A DNA stretch of 64,000 nucleotides from NCBI GenBank assembly GCA_038213375.1, contig JBBQTB010000010.1, positions 1 through 64,000 on the forward strand, read 5' to 3'. Positions 1 through 9,957 of the stretch are shown piece after piece. The notes under the pieces are model-generated. The model made no database searches and had not been told where the DNA came from. It saw only the letters and a list, made by a program, of their open reading frames with translations. Source of the stretch: JAAUTT01 sp038213375 (GTDB lineage Bacteria > Bacteroidota > Bacteroidia > Bacteroidales > JAAUTT01). The position numbers and the translations under genes are program-made. Numbering within the stretch: the first letter of the stretch is position 1; the number at the start of each line of letters is the position of its first letter.

Positions 1-20
1 TATTAGCGGCTTAAACCGAG

Positions 21-59
21 AATAACTTTTTTAGGCCTTGAAAGGGCCAAAAAGTTATT
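21..59. terminator. Hairpin near the left edge, probable terminator
   Basis: Two arms of about 15 bases (AATAACTTTTTT-GGCC and GGCC-AAAAAGTTATT) fold around a 7-base loop with one bulged A. The AT-rich outer stem gives a T run on both strands, so it could end transcription in either direction. The gene it would serve lies outside the window. Confidence 0.5.
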
Positions 60-328
60 TCCCGTTTTAACCGAGTATTGAGTTTGAGTAAACAATCTTA
101 ACTTGGTATAATTTCTGTCCGAAGATTAGGGTATAGTATATTTATTATAATTACTAAATATTGGAGCTCAGGTAAGTTTAGAAATTAGCATTTGAGAATA
201 AACCAATTAAATGGGGTTTTTCTATTTTCAATTTATTGATTGAACTATCGGACAAATCGAAAATTTGTATTTACCTAATTTTCAATTGATTATCATTTTA
301 ATAAATTACGAAAACTGAAAACTATCTT
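60..328. other. Intergenic region before the PUL regulator
   Basis: AT-rich DNA without a convincing open reading frame. A second copy of the string TTAACCGAG follows the hairpin at 21-59. No promoter matching TAnnTTTG with a good upstream TTG was found; the promoter of the following regulator is presumably here. Confidence 0.4.
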
Positions 329-1933
329 ATGAATAGACATTTAATTTTCCTTGTGTTTATTTTACATTCGTTAGTATCCTATTCCGTTTCTTCTAAAGAC
401 AGCTTACTGAGCGAACTTGAGCGAACCTTAAATAATAAGGATCAATACTTCATTCAGAAAACTAACCGAATAAAATATTTAACAAATCAATATTATAGTA
501 TAAATAAATCGGATTATGAACAGCAGTATGATTTATGCTTGAAATTATTTAATGAGTATGAGTCTTTTACATACGATTCAGCTTATAATTATATTGTAAA
601 GGCCCGATTTGTTGCATCCCGAATGAAGGATGGCACAAAGATTAGCTTTGCAATGATTAAAACAGGGTTTGTTTTACTTTCTTCGGGGCTCTTTAAAGAA
701 TCACTTGATACCCTAAATAGTATCCAGCCGGAAAATTTGCCAGATTCGGTGAAATTTGAATACTTTTCTGTTATTGCACGAACTTATTATGATTTAGCTG
801 ATTACGTTAGTGGATCTGGGTTTGCATTAATTTATAACAAAACTGGAAACCAGTTCTTAAATAAGGCTATAAACTTAACTTACCCAAATTCTAAAGCATA
901 CTGGTCGTGCATGAGCTTAAGGAAGATGAAGGGAACTAACAACCAAGAAGCAAAAGAAGCTTTTGAATATTGGATTACCAATTTTAACCTGTCGGAGCAT
1001 GAGTTTGCGATAGCCGCTTCAAGTCTTGGGTATTTGTGTACATTGTTAAATCAGAATGATCAAGCAATTGATTGGCTAATTAAAGCATCCATTGCCGACA
1101 TTAAATCATCCACCAAAGAAACTGTGGCATTAAGAAATTTATCTGATCTAATTTTTAAGAAAGGTGATACCAAAACCGCTTACCGTTATATTAAATTAGC
1201 ACTTGACGATGCAACTTTCTATAATGCACGTCATCGGAAAATAGAAATTGCTAAGATTCTACCAATTATTGAGGGCGAAAAGTTAAATACCGTTGAAAAA
1301 CAGAAATCGATACTTGAGGTTTATGCCGTTCTTATAACCATTCTAATTATTCTTGTTTTAATATTTGCATTTGTGATATTTAAACAGTTACGAAAGCTAA
1401 AACAAGCAAAATCCATTATTCAGGAAGTCAACCTTAATTTAATGGGTACTAACTATAAATTATTAGAAGCTAATAAGATTAAGGAAGAATATATTGGCTA
1501 TTTTTTCAACATTAATTCGGAATTTATCGAGAAAATGGCAGCATTTCAAAAGACCGTACATCGCAAAATAGTTGCAAGGCAATACGATGATCTTAGTAAT
1601 CTTATTAAAAGCAGTGATTTGAAAGACGAAAGAGAAAATCTATTCCTAAATTTTGATAAGATTTTCCTGAAAATATTTCCGAATTTTGTGAATGATTTTA
1701 ACGCTTTATTTAAAGATGATGATCGTATTTTGTTGAAAGGCGAAAAATTGCTCAATTCCGATTTGCGGATTTATGCACTTATGCGATTGGGAATTAAGGA
1801 TAATGAAAAAATTGCCAAATTTCTTGATTTCTCAGTTACTACAATATATACCTATAAAACTAAGATTAAAAGTAAATCTATTTTCCGTGAACAATTCGAT
1901 GAAAAAATAATGGAAATTAAAGCGCTTCATTAA
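329..1933 (+). CDS. DUF6377-type membrane regulator with C-terminal helix-turn-helix
   Basis: The 534-residue protein starts with a signal-like segment (about 1-22), continues with a helical, TPR-like periplasmic region to about residue 325, crosses the membrane once (about 331-352, a run of I/L/V/F), and has a coiled-coil-like linker and a cytoplasmic end. Residues about 478-517 (LRIYALMRLGIKDNEKIA onward, then TTIYTYKTKIKSKS) look like a LuxR-type helix-turn-helix. This layout is that of the Bacteroidota DUF6377 family, often found beside SusC/SusD pairs. By position it probably senses a glycan product in the periplasm and controls the genes starting at 2287; that role is inferred. Confidence 0.75.
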   Translation: MNRHLIFLVFILHSLVSYSVSSKDSLLSELERTLNNKDQYFIQKTNRIKYLTNQYYSINKSDYEQQYDLCLKLFNEYESFTYDSAYNYIVKARFVASRMKDGTKISFAMIKTGFVLLSSGLFKESLDTLNSIQPENLPDSVKFEYFSVIARTYYDLADYVSGSGFALIYNKTGNQFLNKAINLTYPNSKAYWSCMSLRKMKGTNNQEAKEAFEYWITNFNLSEHEFAIAASSLGYLCTLLNQNDQAIDWLIKASIADIKSSTKETVALRNLSDLIFKKGDTKTAYRYIKLALDDATFYNARHRKIEIAKILPIIEGEKLNTVEKQKSILEVYAVLITILIILVLIFAFVIFKQLRKLKQAKSIIQEVNLNLMGTNYKLLEANKIKEEYIGYFFNINSEFIEKMAAFQKTVHRKIVARQYDDLSNLIKSSDLKDERENLFLNFDKIFLKIFPNFVNDFNALFKDDDRILLKGEKLLNSDLRIYALMRLGIKDNEKIAKFLDFSVTTIYTYKTKIKSKSIFREQFDEKIMEIKALH

Positions 1934-2286
1934 TATAAATGGAATGTATTAGCACATAGTCATGCAATGATTTAATTTGTTGTAAATTATAGTTAATTTT
2001 AGTTTAGTCCATATAAAACGTTAGTTCAAATATTTATTAGAGATAGGTCTCTTAGAGATGAATTTTTCCTATATCCCGTCTAGATTTTTTATTTAGTTTT
2101 TATTTATATAATGCTTACAATTAGATATTTAACTTCGTTGTAAGTATATGTAACCTAGATTGCATTTGAATAAATTCATTATGAGTTAGGTAAAAAATAG
2201 ATTTGCAGGGTCGATACTAATTTTCAAGATATCCAATGCGGAAGATTGGTAAAGACAAATAATTATTACTAACTAATTTAACTTGT
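1934..2286. other. Intergenic region between regulator and PUL operon
   Basis: A 353-base AT-rich gap. It contains a TAGATTTG box at 2198-2205 that fits the Bacteroidota -7 element, and a small AGAGA/TCTCT inverted repeat near 2039-2052. No coding potential was seen. A leader of about 75 bases before the lipoprotein gene leaves room for regulation. Confidence 0.4.
2198..2205 (+). promoter_or_regulatory. Candidate -7 box of the PUL operon
   Basis: TAGATTTG matches TAnnTTTG, but no TTG stands 19-22 bases upstream; the nearest TTTG is about 29 bases away. This would suit an activator-dependent promoter driven by the regulator at 329-1933, but the match alone is weak. Confidence 0.3.
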
Positions 2287-2808
2287 ATGAAAAAAACATC
2301 AGTTTTTCTATTATTGCTAGTATGTTTTACCTTTTTTTATGGGTGTAAAAAAACCGACAATGGGAGCTATGTGGCTCCAATAGTCATTTCCGAAAAAATA
2401 AACGGAGTGTGGGCTCTAACATCAATTAAACAAGTTGATGAAATAGCGAAAGCAAATGGAGAACCCACAACTGAAATGGTTTTAACGGATCAATTCAATT
2501 TTTCAAGTTTTAGCATCACTTTTCAGGTAGATGCTAATCAACAACCTAATATTTATTCAGTATCAGGAACGGCTCCTGGATTACTCTCTCCAACCGGGTT
2601 TTGGGACATGGATTATGCCTATCCTCATACTGATGGAACGGCAAGTAAAATCAACCTATATTCCGATGTCTCAAAATCAACCAAAACAGCAACCCTTGAC
2701 ATTCTAACTTTACCTGGCGAACAAAAGGTGCTTCAATTTACCATGATTCGTAAGATCAACGGAGTTCCTTTTGTTTCTTATACTTATCAACTATCTATTA
2801 AAAACTAA
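2287..2808 (+). CDS. Small outer-membrane lipoprotein, DUF5004-like
   Basis: The 173-residue product has a clear lipoprotein signal peptide ending in FFYGC with the lipid-bearing Cys at residue 20, followed by a beta-rich domain beginning INGVWALTSIKQ. The general look (lipocalin-like stretch, 'GVWxLTS' start, paired beta strands) resembles small PUL lipoproteins of the DUF5004 kind; this family name is from memory and uncertain. It is the first gene of the SusC/SusD operon, 11 bases before the next gene, and is probably surface exposed with a role in glycan capture. Confidence 0.6.
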   Translation: MKKTSVFLLLLVCFTFFYGCKKTDNGSYVAPIVISEKINGVWALTSIKQVDEIAKANGEPTTEMVLTDQFNFSSFSITFQVDANQQPNIYSVSGTAPGLLSPTGFWDMDYAYPHTDGTASKINLYSDVSKSTKTATLDILTLPGEQKVLQFTMIRKINGVPFVSYTYQLSIKN

Positions 2809-2819
2809 ACAAAGTGATC

Positions 2820-3956
2820 ATGAAAAAATATATTTTATTACTAATCACAGTTCTGGTAATTTTTTTACCCCGAAATGTGAATGGGCAAATTGCAGGTGGC
2901 GTCCCTGCTAAAATATGGACTAATCCAGCTATTACTGCACTTGATGAAGAAGTTGTGTGGTATTTTGATTTAACAGGAACATCTTTTGTTGATGGTGCAG
3001 ACCTCTATTTATGGGCATGGTCACCTTCAGAACCTGATGCAAATAATTGGGCCAAATCATCAGCATTTGCCAAGTTAGAATATGTCGGAAAAATGGTTTG
3101 GAAGAAAACAATTACCCCAACAATTTATTTTAACAGATCGATAACTGATATTAAGAGCTCTGCGGGATTCTGGATGCGTTTGAAAGACTTGGCCGGAACA
3201 ATACAAAGCGATGTTATTAATGTCAATGGATCATGGACAGATCTTGATGCATTTGCCGGAGCAAGTAAATCAGCTCAAATTTTTCCTGCAAATTTTTCCC
3301 TCAACCAACCTCTTTCAATATTAATCAATGCTAAGGAAGTTTGGACAGGCGCTGTAAAGGGTGGTCTAGTGGGTTCTCCTTCCATCCATCTGCATAGTGG
3401 ATTAAATAAATTTCAAGAGGGCACCATCGTTGAAGCAAATATGGGAAATCCTATATTATTTGAAAAAACAAAATTCAAAAATATGGGAAACGACATTTAC
3501 AAAATAGACATGATCCCAAGCCAATATTACGGAGTCGCAAATGATTTTGTGATGGAAGGTATCTCTTTTGTTGTTCCATCCAAGGATTGGGTGAAAGTGG
3601 GCACGGATGCTGGCGGTAAGGATTTTTTATTCAGAGCCCCAGGGGTTCCGATTCCTCCCGATCCTGAACTTTATATTTTCCCTAAAAAATTCAGCCAGAA
3701 GGATATTTTCATCATTAAACGCCTTTTTAACGAAAGTAATGTTAGCAAGTTAACATACACTATTAAAGCAGGCGACAAAACGCTGACTGGCGATTTTAAA
3801 GGTGTCAAAGCCGATATGCGAGCATACATCGACTTACTTACGGGACTTGCAGGGTCTCCAAGTCTTGATAAGATCCATATTGTTGTTAAGGACAACAACA
3901 ACAGGGAAATTTTAAATACAGACATTTCACTTGTTCAGCTATCAGAATTAGAATAA
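2820..3956 (+). CDS. Secreted PUL surface protein, SusE/F-like in position
   Basis: I start at the ATG at 2820; an in-frame GTG six bases earlier is less likely because MKKYILLLITVLVIFLP is a standard signal-peptide opening. The mature protein of about 355 residues begins near GQIAGGVPAKIW and is beta-rich and Trp-rich in its first third (LYLWAWSPSEP, a type of sequence seen in carbohydrate-binding modules). The last 90 residues (YIFPKKFSQKDIFIIKR onward) form a second domain. No catalytic motif was recognised. Its place between a lipoprotein and SusC suggests an accessory glycan-binding protein analogous to SusE/F; it may belong to DUF4961, which I cannot confirm. Confidence 0.6.
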   Translation: MKKYILLLITVLVIFLPRNVNGQIAGGVPAKIWTNPAITALDEEVVWYFDLTGTSFVDGADLYLWAWSPSEPDANNWAKSSAFAKLEYVGKMVWKKTITPTIYFNRSITDIKSSAGFWMRLKDLAGTIQSDVINVNGSWTDLDAFAGASKSAQIFPANFSLNQPLSILINAKEVWTGAVKGGLVGSPSIHLHSGLNKFQEGTIVEANMGNPILFEKTKFKNMGNDIYKIDMIPSQYYGVANDFVMEGISFVVPSKDWVKVGTDAGGKDFLFRAPGVPIPPDPELYIFPKKFSQKDIFIIKRLFNESNVSKLTYTIKAGDKTLTGDFKGVKADMRAYIDLLTGLAGSPSLDKIHIVVKDNNNREILNTDISLVQLSELE

Positions 3957-3973
3957 CTTAAAAGTTTAATATC

Positions 3974-6943
3974 ATGAAATTGAATAAAAAACTAAGATAT
4001 ACTTTCCTTGTTCGGTTTGCCTTTTTCGTAATGAGTGCAATGTTATTGAACATAGGAACATATGGTCAGGAAACCGAAAAAGTACTGGTAAATGGCGTAA
4101 TAATTGACAATGCAGGACAACCTTTACCTGGCGCATCTATTATTGTTGAGGGAACAACTACCGGCACAATGACTGATGTTAACGGTGCTTTTAATCTCTC
4201 AACCTTTAAAGGTAAGATTGTTAAGATTTCGTTTGTAGGATATAAATCACAAAAAATTACAGCATCTTCATCTGAAAAATTAACCATTAAACTCGAAGAA
4301 GATTTTATTACCCTTGGTGAAGCAACAATAGTGGTGGTAGGTTACGGCACAATGCGTAAATCGGATTTAACCGGAGCTATTGCATCTGTATCGGCAGATG
4401 ACTTTAAAAAAGGCGTAGTTACTTCATCGGAACAATTGCTTCAGGGAAAGGTGGCCGGTTTAACAGTCATCCAAGGGTCAGGTGATCCTTCGCAAGGTGC
4501 ATCAGTGCGTTTAAGAGGAGGCACTTCTCTAACCGCTTCTAATGGTCCATTATATGTGGTTGACGGTATACCTGGTGTTGATATCAATTCGATTCAACCA
4601 TCTGAGATTTCATCGATTGATGTTCTGAAAGATGCATCATCTGCTGCTATTTATGGATCAAGAGGGGCAAATGGGGTTATTATTGTAACCACAAATAGAG
4701 CCAAGAAGGGGAAAAGCTTAGAATATTCAGGCTATGTAGCTGTGGGTTCAGTGGCCCATCACCTTGATCTTTTATCGGCAAACCAATGGAGAAAATATGT
4801 ACGCGATAATAGCATTGCAAACGCAGTAGATTATGGCGGAAATACCGACTGGCAAGCAGAATTGGAACAAACAAGTATTGCTCAGTCACATTCCATAACA
4901 TATAATAGTGCTACGGAAGATGGAGGATATCATATCGCTTTAAATTATTTAAAAAACGATGGGGTTATTAAGAAAACTTATTTAGAAAGAATGGGAATAA
5001 GCGCCTCAGCTTTTCAATTTGCGTTAAAAAACAAATTGCGTTTGGAAGCAGGTGTAAATACCAATTTTGATAAATGGAGTGTCATTGATAATCGCATTTT
5101 CTTACGCTCATACAATTTAAACCCAACCATACCGGTAAGGGACGAAAACAATAATTTTAGTAAAGTACCAGGTACACTGTATGAAAATCCGGTTGAAATT
5201 AATACAAACCGGACTTCCGAAGATACGCGTCACCGCTTATTGGGATATGGAAAGGCCGAATATGAGATCGTAAAGGGCTTAAAAGCCGTGGCTAACATCT
5301 CGTACGAATATAATTCTCACCAGTCAGGCTTATATAAACCTACATATGCTGTTATGGAAGGGAAAAGCTCTGTTGGGTTTGGTCAAAAAACTCTGGGTGA
5401 CTACCGCAATGCTCAGTTAGAAACTTATTTAACATACAATAAGGAATTGGGGAGCCATAAGTTAAACATTTTAGGTGGATATTCTTATCTAGATTACATG
5501 TATGATGGTTTTGGCGCTCTTCGCCAAGGTTTTAATACTGACTTATTTTCCTATAACAATTTGGGTGCCGGATACGATGCTCAAGCAGGTGATGTGTATT
5601 CATATAAAGGTAATTCAAAACTCATTTCCTATTATGGTCGCGTAAATTACAGTTTTATGGGTCGGTACATGTTTACAGGAACATTACGCGAAGATGGATC
5701 GTCCCGTTTTGGTGCAAATCATAAATGGGGTCTGTTCCCATCCGCATCTGTGGCATGGCGTATTTCCGACGAAAATTTTATGAAAGGAGCTGAGTGGTTG
5801 AATAACGTTAAATTGCGTTTAGGGTATGGTGTTGCTGGCAACCAGGATGGTATTGGTGATTACAAATCATTCTATATTTATGGTACTTCATCCCCTTCGT
5901 CTACAGGTGGAGCAGTTTCAGTGCCATATTTTGATGCCCAATCCAATCAATGGAAACTATCTTACGGCCCCTCCCAAAATGCAAATCCTGATTTGAAATG
6001 GGAATCTACGGCTACAACAAATGTAGGTCTTGATTTTGGGTTGTTCAACCGAATTAATGGTACCATTGAAATTTATCAAAAGCAGACAAGCGATTTATTG
6101 TACACATACAATGTTCCAGTTCCTCCTTATCTGGTTGGTGTTCAGTTGGCAAATGTTGGCGACTTGACAAATAAAGGTATTGAAATATCCCTTAATGCTA
6201 ATATTATTAAAACTAAAGACTTTTCATGGGACGTAAATTTAAATGCGTCTCATAACGTGCAAAAAGTGGTAAAACTTTCCAATGATGCATTTAAATTGTC
6301 TGATGCATCAAAACCACAGGCTGTTGAACTTGGTTCACTCAATGGGTTAACAGGGATGACAGGTGTGTTTACTCAAACTCTTCGTGAAGGATATCCGGTT
6401 GGAACATTTTGGGGTAGAACTTATCAAGGATTGGATGAAAACGGCAAATATATTCTTGGCCCCGATACTACCAACCTGGGAAATGTTCAACCAAAATTAA
6501 ATTTAGGCTTCAGTATGAATTTTACTTACAAGCAATTTGATTTAGGTATCTCGACTTATGGAATGTTTGGCCAAAAAGTTTTGAATGCATCTGATATGAT
6601 AATGTATGATGGTACCAGATTGCCTATCTATAATGTTCCGGACGATTTTTTAAATAGTGGTATTGGTAAAAACCAACCTCCTGCTTATTCAAGTTACTGG
6701 ATACAAGATGCTTCATTCTTCCGGTTACAAAGCATATCGTTGGGTTATAACTTTTCGCTTAAAAAAATTGGTATCGAAAAACTTCGATTCTATGTAACTG
6801 GCGAAAACCTATTTGTGATTACCAAATATAAAGGAGTTGATCCGGAAATTAGTATTGAAGGGTTAAATAGTCCAGGGATAGATATGAACAACTACTATCC
6901 TAAACCTCGTACTTTTTCATTTGGTGTAAATGTTTCATTCTAA
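3974..6943 (+). CDS. SusC/RagA-family TonB-dependent outer-membrane transporter
   Basis: A 989-residue TonB-dependent porin. After the signal peptide (about 1-29) comes a carboxypeptidase-D regulatory-like beta domain (GVIIDNAGQPLPGASIIVEG at about 38-57), then the SusC signature VVVGYGTMRKSDLTGAIAS near residue 115, the plug with its RLRGGTSL and YVVDGIPG motifs, and a 22-strand barrel ending in an aromatic residue (VNVSF). It imports oligosaccharides released at the cell surface, with the SusD protein encoded 18 bases downstream as lid. No N-terminal STN domain is present, so signalling through an anti-sigma factor is not expected; the DUF6377 protein upstream is the likelier regulator. Confidence 0.95.
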   Translation: MKLNKKLRYTFLVRFAFFVMSAMLLNIGTYGQETEKVLVNGVIIDNAGQPLPGASIIVEGTTTGTMTDVNGAFNLSTFKGKIVKISFVGYKSQKITASSSEKLTIKLEEDFITLGEATIVVVGYGTMRKSDLTGAIASVSADDFKKGVVTSSEQLLQGKVAGLTVIQGSGDPSQGASVRLRGGTSLTASNGPLYVVDGIPGVDINSIQPSEISSIDVLKDASSAAIYGSRGANGVIIVTTNRAKKGKSLEYSGYVAVGSVAHHLDLLSANQWRKYVRDNSIANAVDYGGNTDWQAELEQTSIAQSHSITYNSATEDGGYHIALNYLKNDGVIKKTYLERMGISASAFQFALKNKLRLEAGVNTNFDKWSVIDNRIFLRSYNLNPTIPVRDENNNFSKVPGTLYENPVEINTNRTSEDTRHRLLGYGKAEYEIVKGLKAVANISYEYNSHQSGLYKPTYAVMEGKSSVGFGQKTLGDYRNAQLETYLTYNKELGSHKLNILGGYSYLDYMYDGFGALRQGFNTDLFSYNNLGAGYDAQAGDVYSYKGNSKLISYYGRVNYSFMGRYMFTGTLREDGSSRFGANHKWGLFPSASVAWRISDENFMKGAEWLNNVKLRLGYGVAGNQDGIGDYKSFYIYGTSSPSSTGGAVSVPYFDAQSNQWKLSYGPSQNANPDLKWESTATTNVGLDFGLFNRINGTIEIYQKQTSDLLYTYNVPVPPYLVGVQLANVGDLTNKGIEISLNANIIKTKDFSWDVNLNASHNVQKVVKLSNDAFKLSDASKPQAVELGSLNGLTGMTGVFTQTLREGYPVGTFWGRTYQGLDENGKYILGPDTTNLGNVQPKLNLGFSMNFTYKQFDLGISTYGMFGQKVLNASDMIMYDGTRLPIYNVPDDFLNSGIGKNQPPAYSSYWIQDASFFRLQSISLGYNFSLKKIGIEKLRFYVTGENLFVITKYKGVDPEISIEGLNSPGIDMNNYYPKPRTFSFGVNVSF

Positions 6944-6961
6944 CAATTAGATATAAATGAT

Positions 6962-8479
6962 ATGAAAATGAAAATAAAATTATTAATTACAATTGCTGTC
7001 ACTTTGATGTTTGCTGTGGCTTGTACAAAACTAAACGAAAAATTATACGATCAGGTTTTGGCAGATGACTATGGAAAAAGTTCAGGTGAAATTGAGACTA
7101 TCGTGGGCCGTGCATATGCTTCCCTAAGGGGTTTTAGCGATGCAACTTCTAATGCCTTTCCAACGTGTGAATATGTATTTTTCCTTGATGAATGTGTGTC
7201 GGACGAAGCCTGTATTCCAACCCGTTTTCCAGGTAATAACTGGTGGGACGGTGGTAGGTATCAGGAAGCCAAGTTTCATACCTGGACCTCAAGTAATCTG
7301 ATGATACTTAGTTCATGGAGATATCATTTTATTGGTATAGCCAAGGTAAATCAGGTTATATCCGCGATCGATAATTCGAATCAGACGGCTGAGGCCAAAA
7401 CAAAAATCAAAGCTGAACTTCGTGGTTTAAGAGCCTATTACTACTTGCGCCTTTTGGATTTGTTTGGAAATGTTCCGATAGTTACTGATTTTGTAAACAA
7501 CGGGCTACCTAAAAATTCAACTAAATTAGAAGTGTATGCTTTTGTTGAATCGGAATTAAAAGACATCATGCCCGATTTGCAAGGTAATATCATTTATGGC
7601 AGGATAACTAAGAACGTAGCTTACACTTTATTAGCACGTTTGTATTTGAACTCCGAAATATATTTAGGGCAAGCCCGTTGGAAGGATTGCATTGATGCCT
7701 GTGATAAGGTTACAGGTTATATTTTGGAACCTGATTTTTACACAAGCTTCCTAACTAGTAATGAAGTATCGAAAGAAATAATCTTTTCCATTCCTTACGA
7801 CCATAAGGCAGGAACCACGGGAAATTACATGTCATCCATGTCATTTCACTACAATCAGCATCTGGCATTTTCAGCAACTGGTAACTGGCCCTGGAGTGCA
7901 GATGGCATGTGCGGTACACCGGGATTATACAAATCGTTTGACGATAAAGATGTTCGAAAGAAGTCAATGCTTGCAGGGGTGCAAATCAATCTGGCAACCG
8001 GAACCCCTATTTTAATGGGAGATGGTAATGTTCTGGATTATACGGATACAATTCAAGAATTTGGACATGCAAATGAAAACGAAGGCGTTCGATTAAAAAA
8101 ATACGAAGTAAAGGATGGCGAAGGATGGGAACGTGACCACGATTGGGTGCTCATGCGATATTCAGAAATTCTGCTGATGAAAGCCGAAAGCTTAGTTCGT
8201 TTAGGATCAGCAGCATTAGCTCAACCAATTTGCGCTCAAATTCGTTCACGCGCCGGTTTAAATACTCCTGCAGATATTGATTTGCAATTTATTAATGATG
8301 AATTAAGGCGTGAGTTTTTGTTTGAAGGACATCGACGTACCGATAATATTCGTTTCGGTGATTTTTTCAAAAAAGGATGGAATCAAAATGTAACACCAGC
8401 ATATCGCGGAATATTTCCAATTCCTATTTCCGAAATAGCAAAAAACGGTAATCTGATTCAAAATCAAGGGTACAATTAA
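6962..8479 (+). CDS. SusD/RagB-family surface glycan-binding lipoprotein
   Basis: The 505-residue product has a lipobox ending at Cys21 (MFAVAC) and the usual SusD run 'TKLNEKLYDQV' after it. TPR-like helical repeats follow, with RAYYYLRLLDLFGNVPIV at about 158-175 and the C-terminal RagB/SusD block (INDELRREFLFEGHRRTD, GDFFKKG, ending in IPISEIAKN). It forms the lid of the SusC barrel and captures the glycan. The pairing with SusC is tight (18-base gap), while a strong hairpin separates it from the hydrolase genes downstream. Confidence 0.95.
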   Translation: MKMKIKLLITIAVTLMFAVACTKLNEKLYDQVLADDYGKSSGEIETIVGRAYASLRGFSDATSNAFPTCEYVFFLDECVSDEACIPTRFPGNNWWDGGRYQEAKFHTWTSSNLMILSSWRYHFIGIAKVNQVISAIDNSNQTAEAKTKIKAELRGLRAYYYLRLLDLFGNVPIVTDFVNNGLPKNSTKLEVYAFVESELKDIMPDLQGNIIYGRITKNVAYTLLARLYLNSEIYLGQARWKDCIDACDKVTGYILEPDFYTSFLTSNEVSKEIIFSIPYDHKAGTTGNYMSSMSFHYNQHLAFSATGNWPWSADGMCGTPGLYKSFDDKDVRKKSMLAGVQINLATGTPILMGDGNVLDYTDTIQEFGHANENEGVRLKKYEVKDGEGWERDHDWVLMRYSEILLMKAESLVRLGSAALAQPICAQIRSRAGLNTPADIDLQFINDELRREFLFEGHRRTDNIRFGDFFKKGWNQNVTPAYRGIFPIPISEIAKNGNLIQNQGYN

Positions 8480-8502
8480 TATTTGTACCTGCCAGAAAAT
8501 AT

Positions 8503-8555
8503 CAGGGACACAATACTTTTGTAAAGTTGAAAATCTTAGCAAGTTTGTGTCCCTG
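8503..8555. terminator. Stem-loop between susD and the hydrolase genes
   Basis: Perfect 11-base arms, CAGGGACACAA at 8503-8513 and TTGTGTCCCTG at 8545-8555, enclose a 31-base AT-rich loop. There is no T run after it on the plus strand, so it is a poor intrinsic terminator. It could instead stabilise the susCD transcript or lower expression of the two downstream hydrolases. Confidence 0.5.
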
Positions 8556-8590
8556 TAATTTACAATATTAAAGTTCATAAATCGTAGAAT

Positions 8591-9850
8591 ATGATGCTTA
8601 TAAAAGTCCTGGTAGATCTATCACGTACTTTGGTATTTTCAATTTTACTAATATCCTGCAGCAAAAGCGACCATCCCGGAACAAATCTAACCGTCCGGAT
8701 TTTGGAACCTGTTGCGATTCAGAAAACCAACGAAATGAAGATTTTTGTTCATTATATGGTTTGGTTTGAAACAAAGGAAACCAGCACAAACGGCAAATGG
8801 GGTTATCATTGGACAATGAAAAGTCAGGATCCGGATGTAATTGATGCGAATGGCAAAAGACAAATAGCTGCGCATTTCTATCCTTCAATTGGACCATATG
8901 CGTCAAGTGACAAAGTTCTTATCGAATACCATCTTTTATTGATGAAATATGCAGGCATTGACGGAGTAATTATTGATTGGTATGGGACACACAATGTGAA
9001 CGATTACAAAGCGATCAAGAAAAATACTGAAGCTGTAGTGAGCCTGATCGAAAAAACAGGGCTTCAATTTGCCATTGATTATGAAGATCGTACTCTTGAA
9101 CCGACAGTGCAACAAGGAGAAGCAGCTTCATCTGTAAACGGAGCCAAAGATGATATGACGTACCTTAAAACTAATTTTTTTACAAACCCAAATTATATAA
9201 AAATTAGCAACGAACCTTTATTGCTTGTATTTGGTCCGATAGTAATGCAGAAAGCAGATGATTGGACGCAGACCTTCTCGAATATCAGTCCAAAACCTTG
9301 CTTACTAACATTGTGGTATCAATCAGGTGAAGGCGGAACCAATGCCCGGGGTGAATATGCCTGGGTTTATCAGAACACTTCCTCTCTTGACAATTTTTAT
9401 ACCAGCAAAGCCCCAAATTTAAATGTTGCGATGGGTTGTGCTTATCCCGGGTTTAAGGATTTTTATGCTCAGGGAGGTGGCGGAGAGAGTCTCGGCTGGA
9501 CAATCGATCATAAAAATGGTGTAACACTTGAAGAAACATTAAAAAAGGCTAAAAATTCCAGCTTGAAATACTTGCAAATTGCGACATGGAATGATTTTGG
9601 AGAAGGTACGATGATTGAGCCCACTAATGAGTTTGGCAATAAGCATCTTGAAACCGTAAAAAACTTTGGTGGGGTTAATGAGTACAACAACGCTTTTGAA
9701 AACATAAAAAAACAATACGATTTGAGGCTAAAGTATAAAAACAATTCATTGGCACAAAAATCGCTTGATCAGTCGTTTTACTATTTCGTTTCCCTACAGA
9801 ATGACAAGGCTGTCTACGTATTGGATAGTCTTCAAACAAATGTCCCTTAA
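8591..9850 (+). CDS. Lipoprotein glycoside hydrolase, GH71/GH99-like
   Basis: The 419-residue product has a lipobox ending at Cys23 (ILLISC), so it is probably anchored at the cell surface. The catalytic region has the features of the GH99/GH71-like clan: VHYMVWF near residue 54, GYHWTM, YPSIGPYASSD, a GIDGVIIDWYG strand near 120, and the terminal motif ATWNDFGEGTMIEP at about 331-344. Classical GH99 endo-mannosidases have WNEWHEGTQIEP there, so the first acidic residue is Asp and the HE is replaced by GE. Cleavage of an alpha-linked backbone at the surface is the likely role; the exact substrate is not predictable. Confidence 0.75.
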   Translation: MMLIKVLVDLSRTLVFSILLISCSKSDHPGTNLTVRILEPVAIQKTNEMKIFVHYMVWFETKETSTNGKWGYHWTMKSQDPDVIDANGKRQIAAHFYPSIGPYASSDKVLIEYHLLLMKYAGIDGVIIDWYGTHNVNDYKAIKKNTEAVVSLIEKTGLQFAIDYEDRTLEPTVQQGEAASSVNGAKDDMTYLKTNFFTNPNYIKISNEPLLLVFGPIVMQKADDWTQTFSNISPKPCLLTLWYQSGEGGTNARGEYAWVYQNTSSLDNFYTSKAPNLNVAMGCAYPGFKDFYAQGGGGESLGWTIDHKNGVTLEETLKKAKNSSLKYLQIATWNDFGEGTMIEPTNEFGNKHLETVKNFGGVNEYNNAFENIKKQYDLRLKYKNNSLAQKSLDQSFYYFVSLQNDKAVYVLDSLQTNVP

Positions 9851-9957
9851 CATAAAATTATCCAAATAATCATTGTAGGTTTCTTAAGTAAATTGGGGAT
9901 AAACCCGAAATAAATCTTAAGGTAGACTTACCTTTATTCAATTTTAATCGTTTAAAA

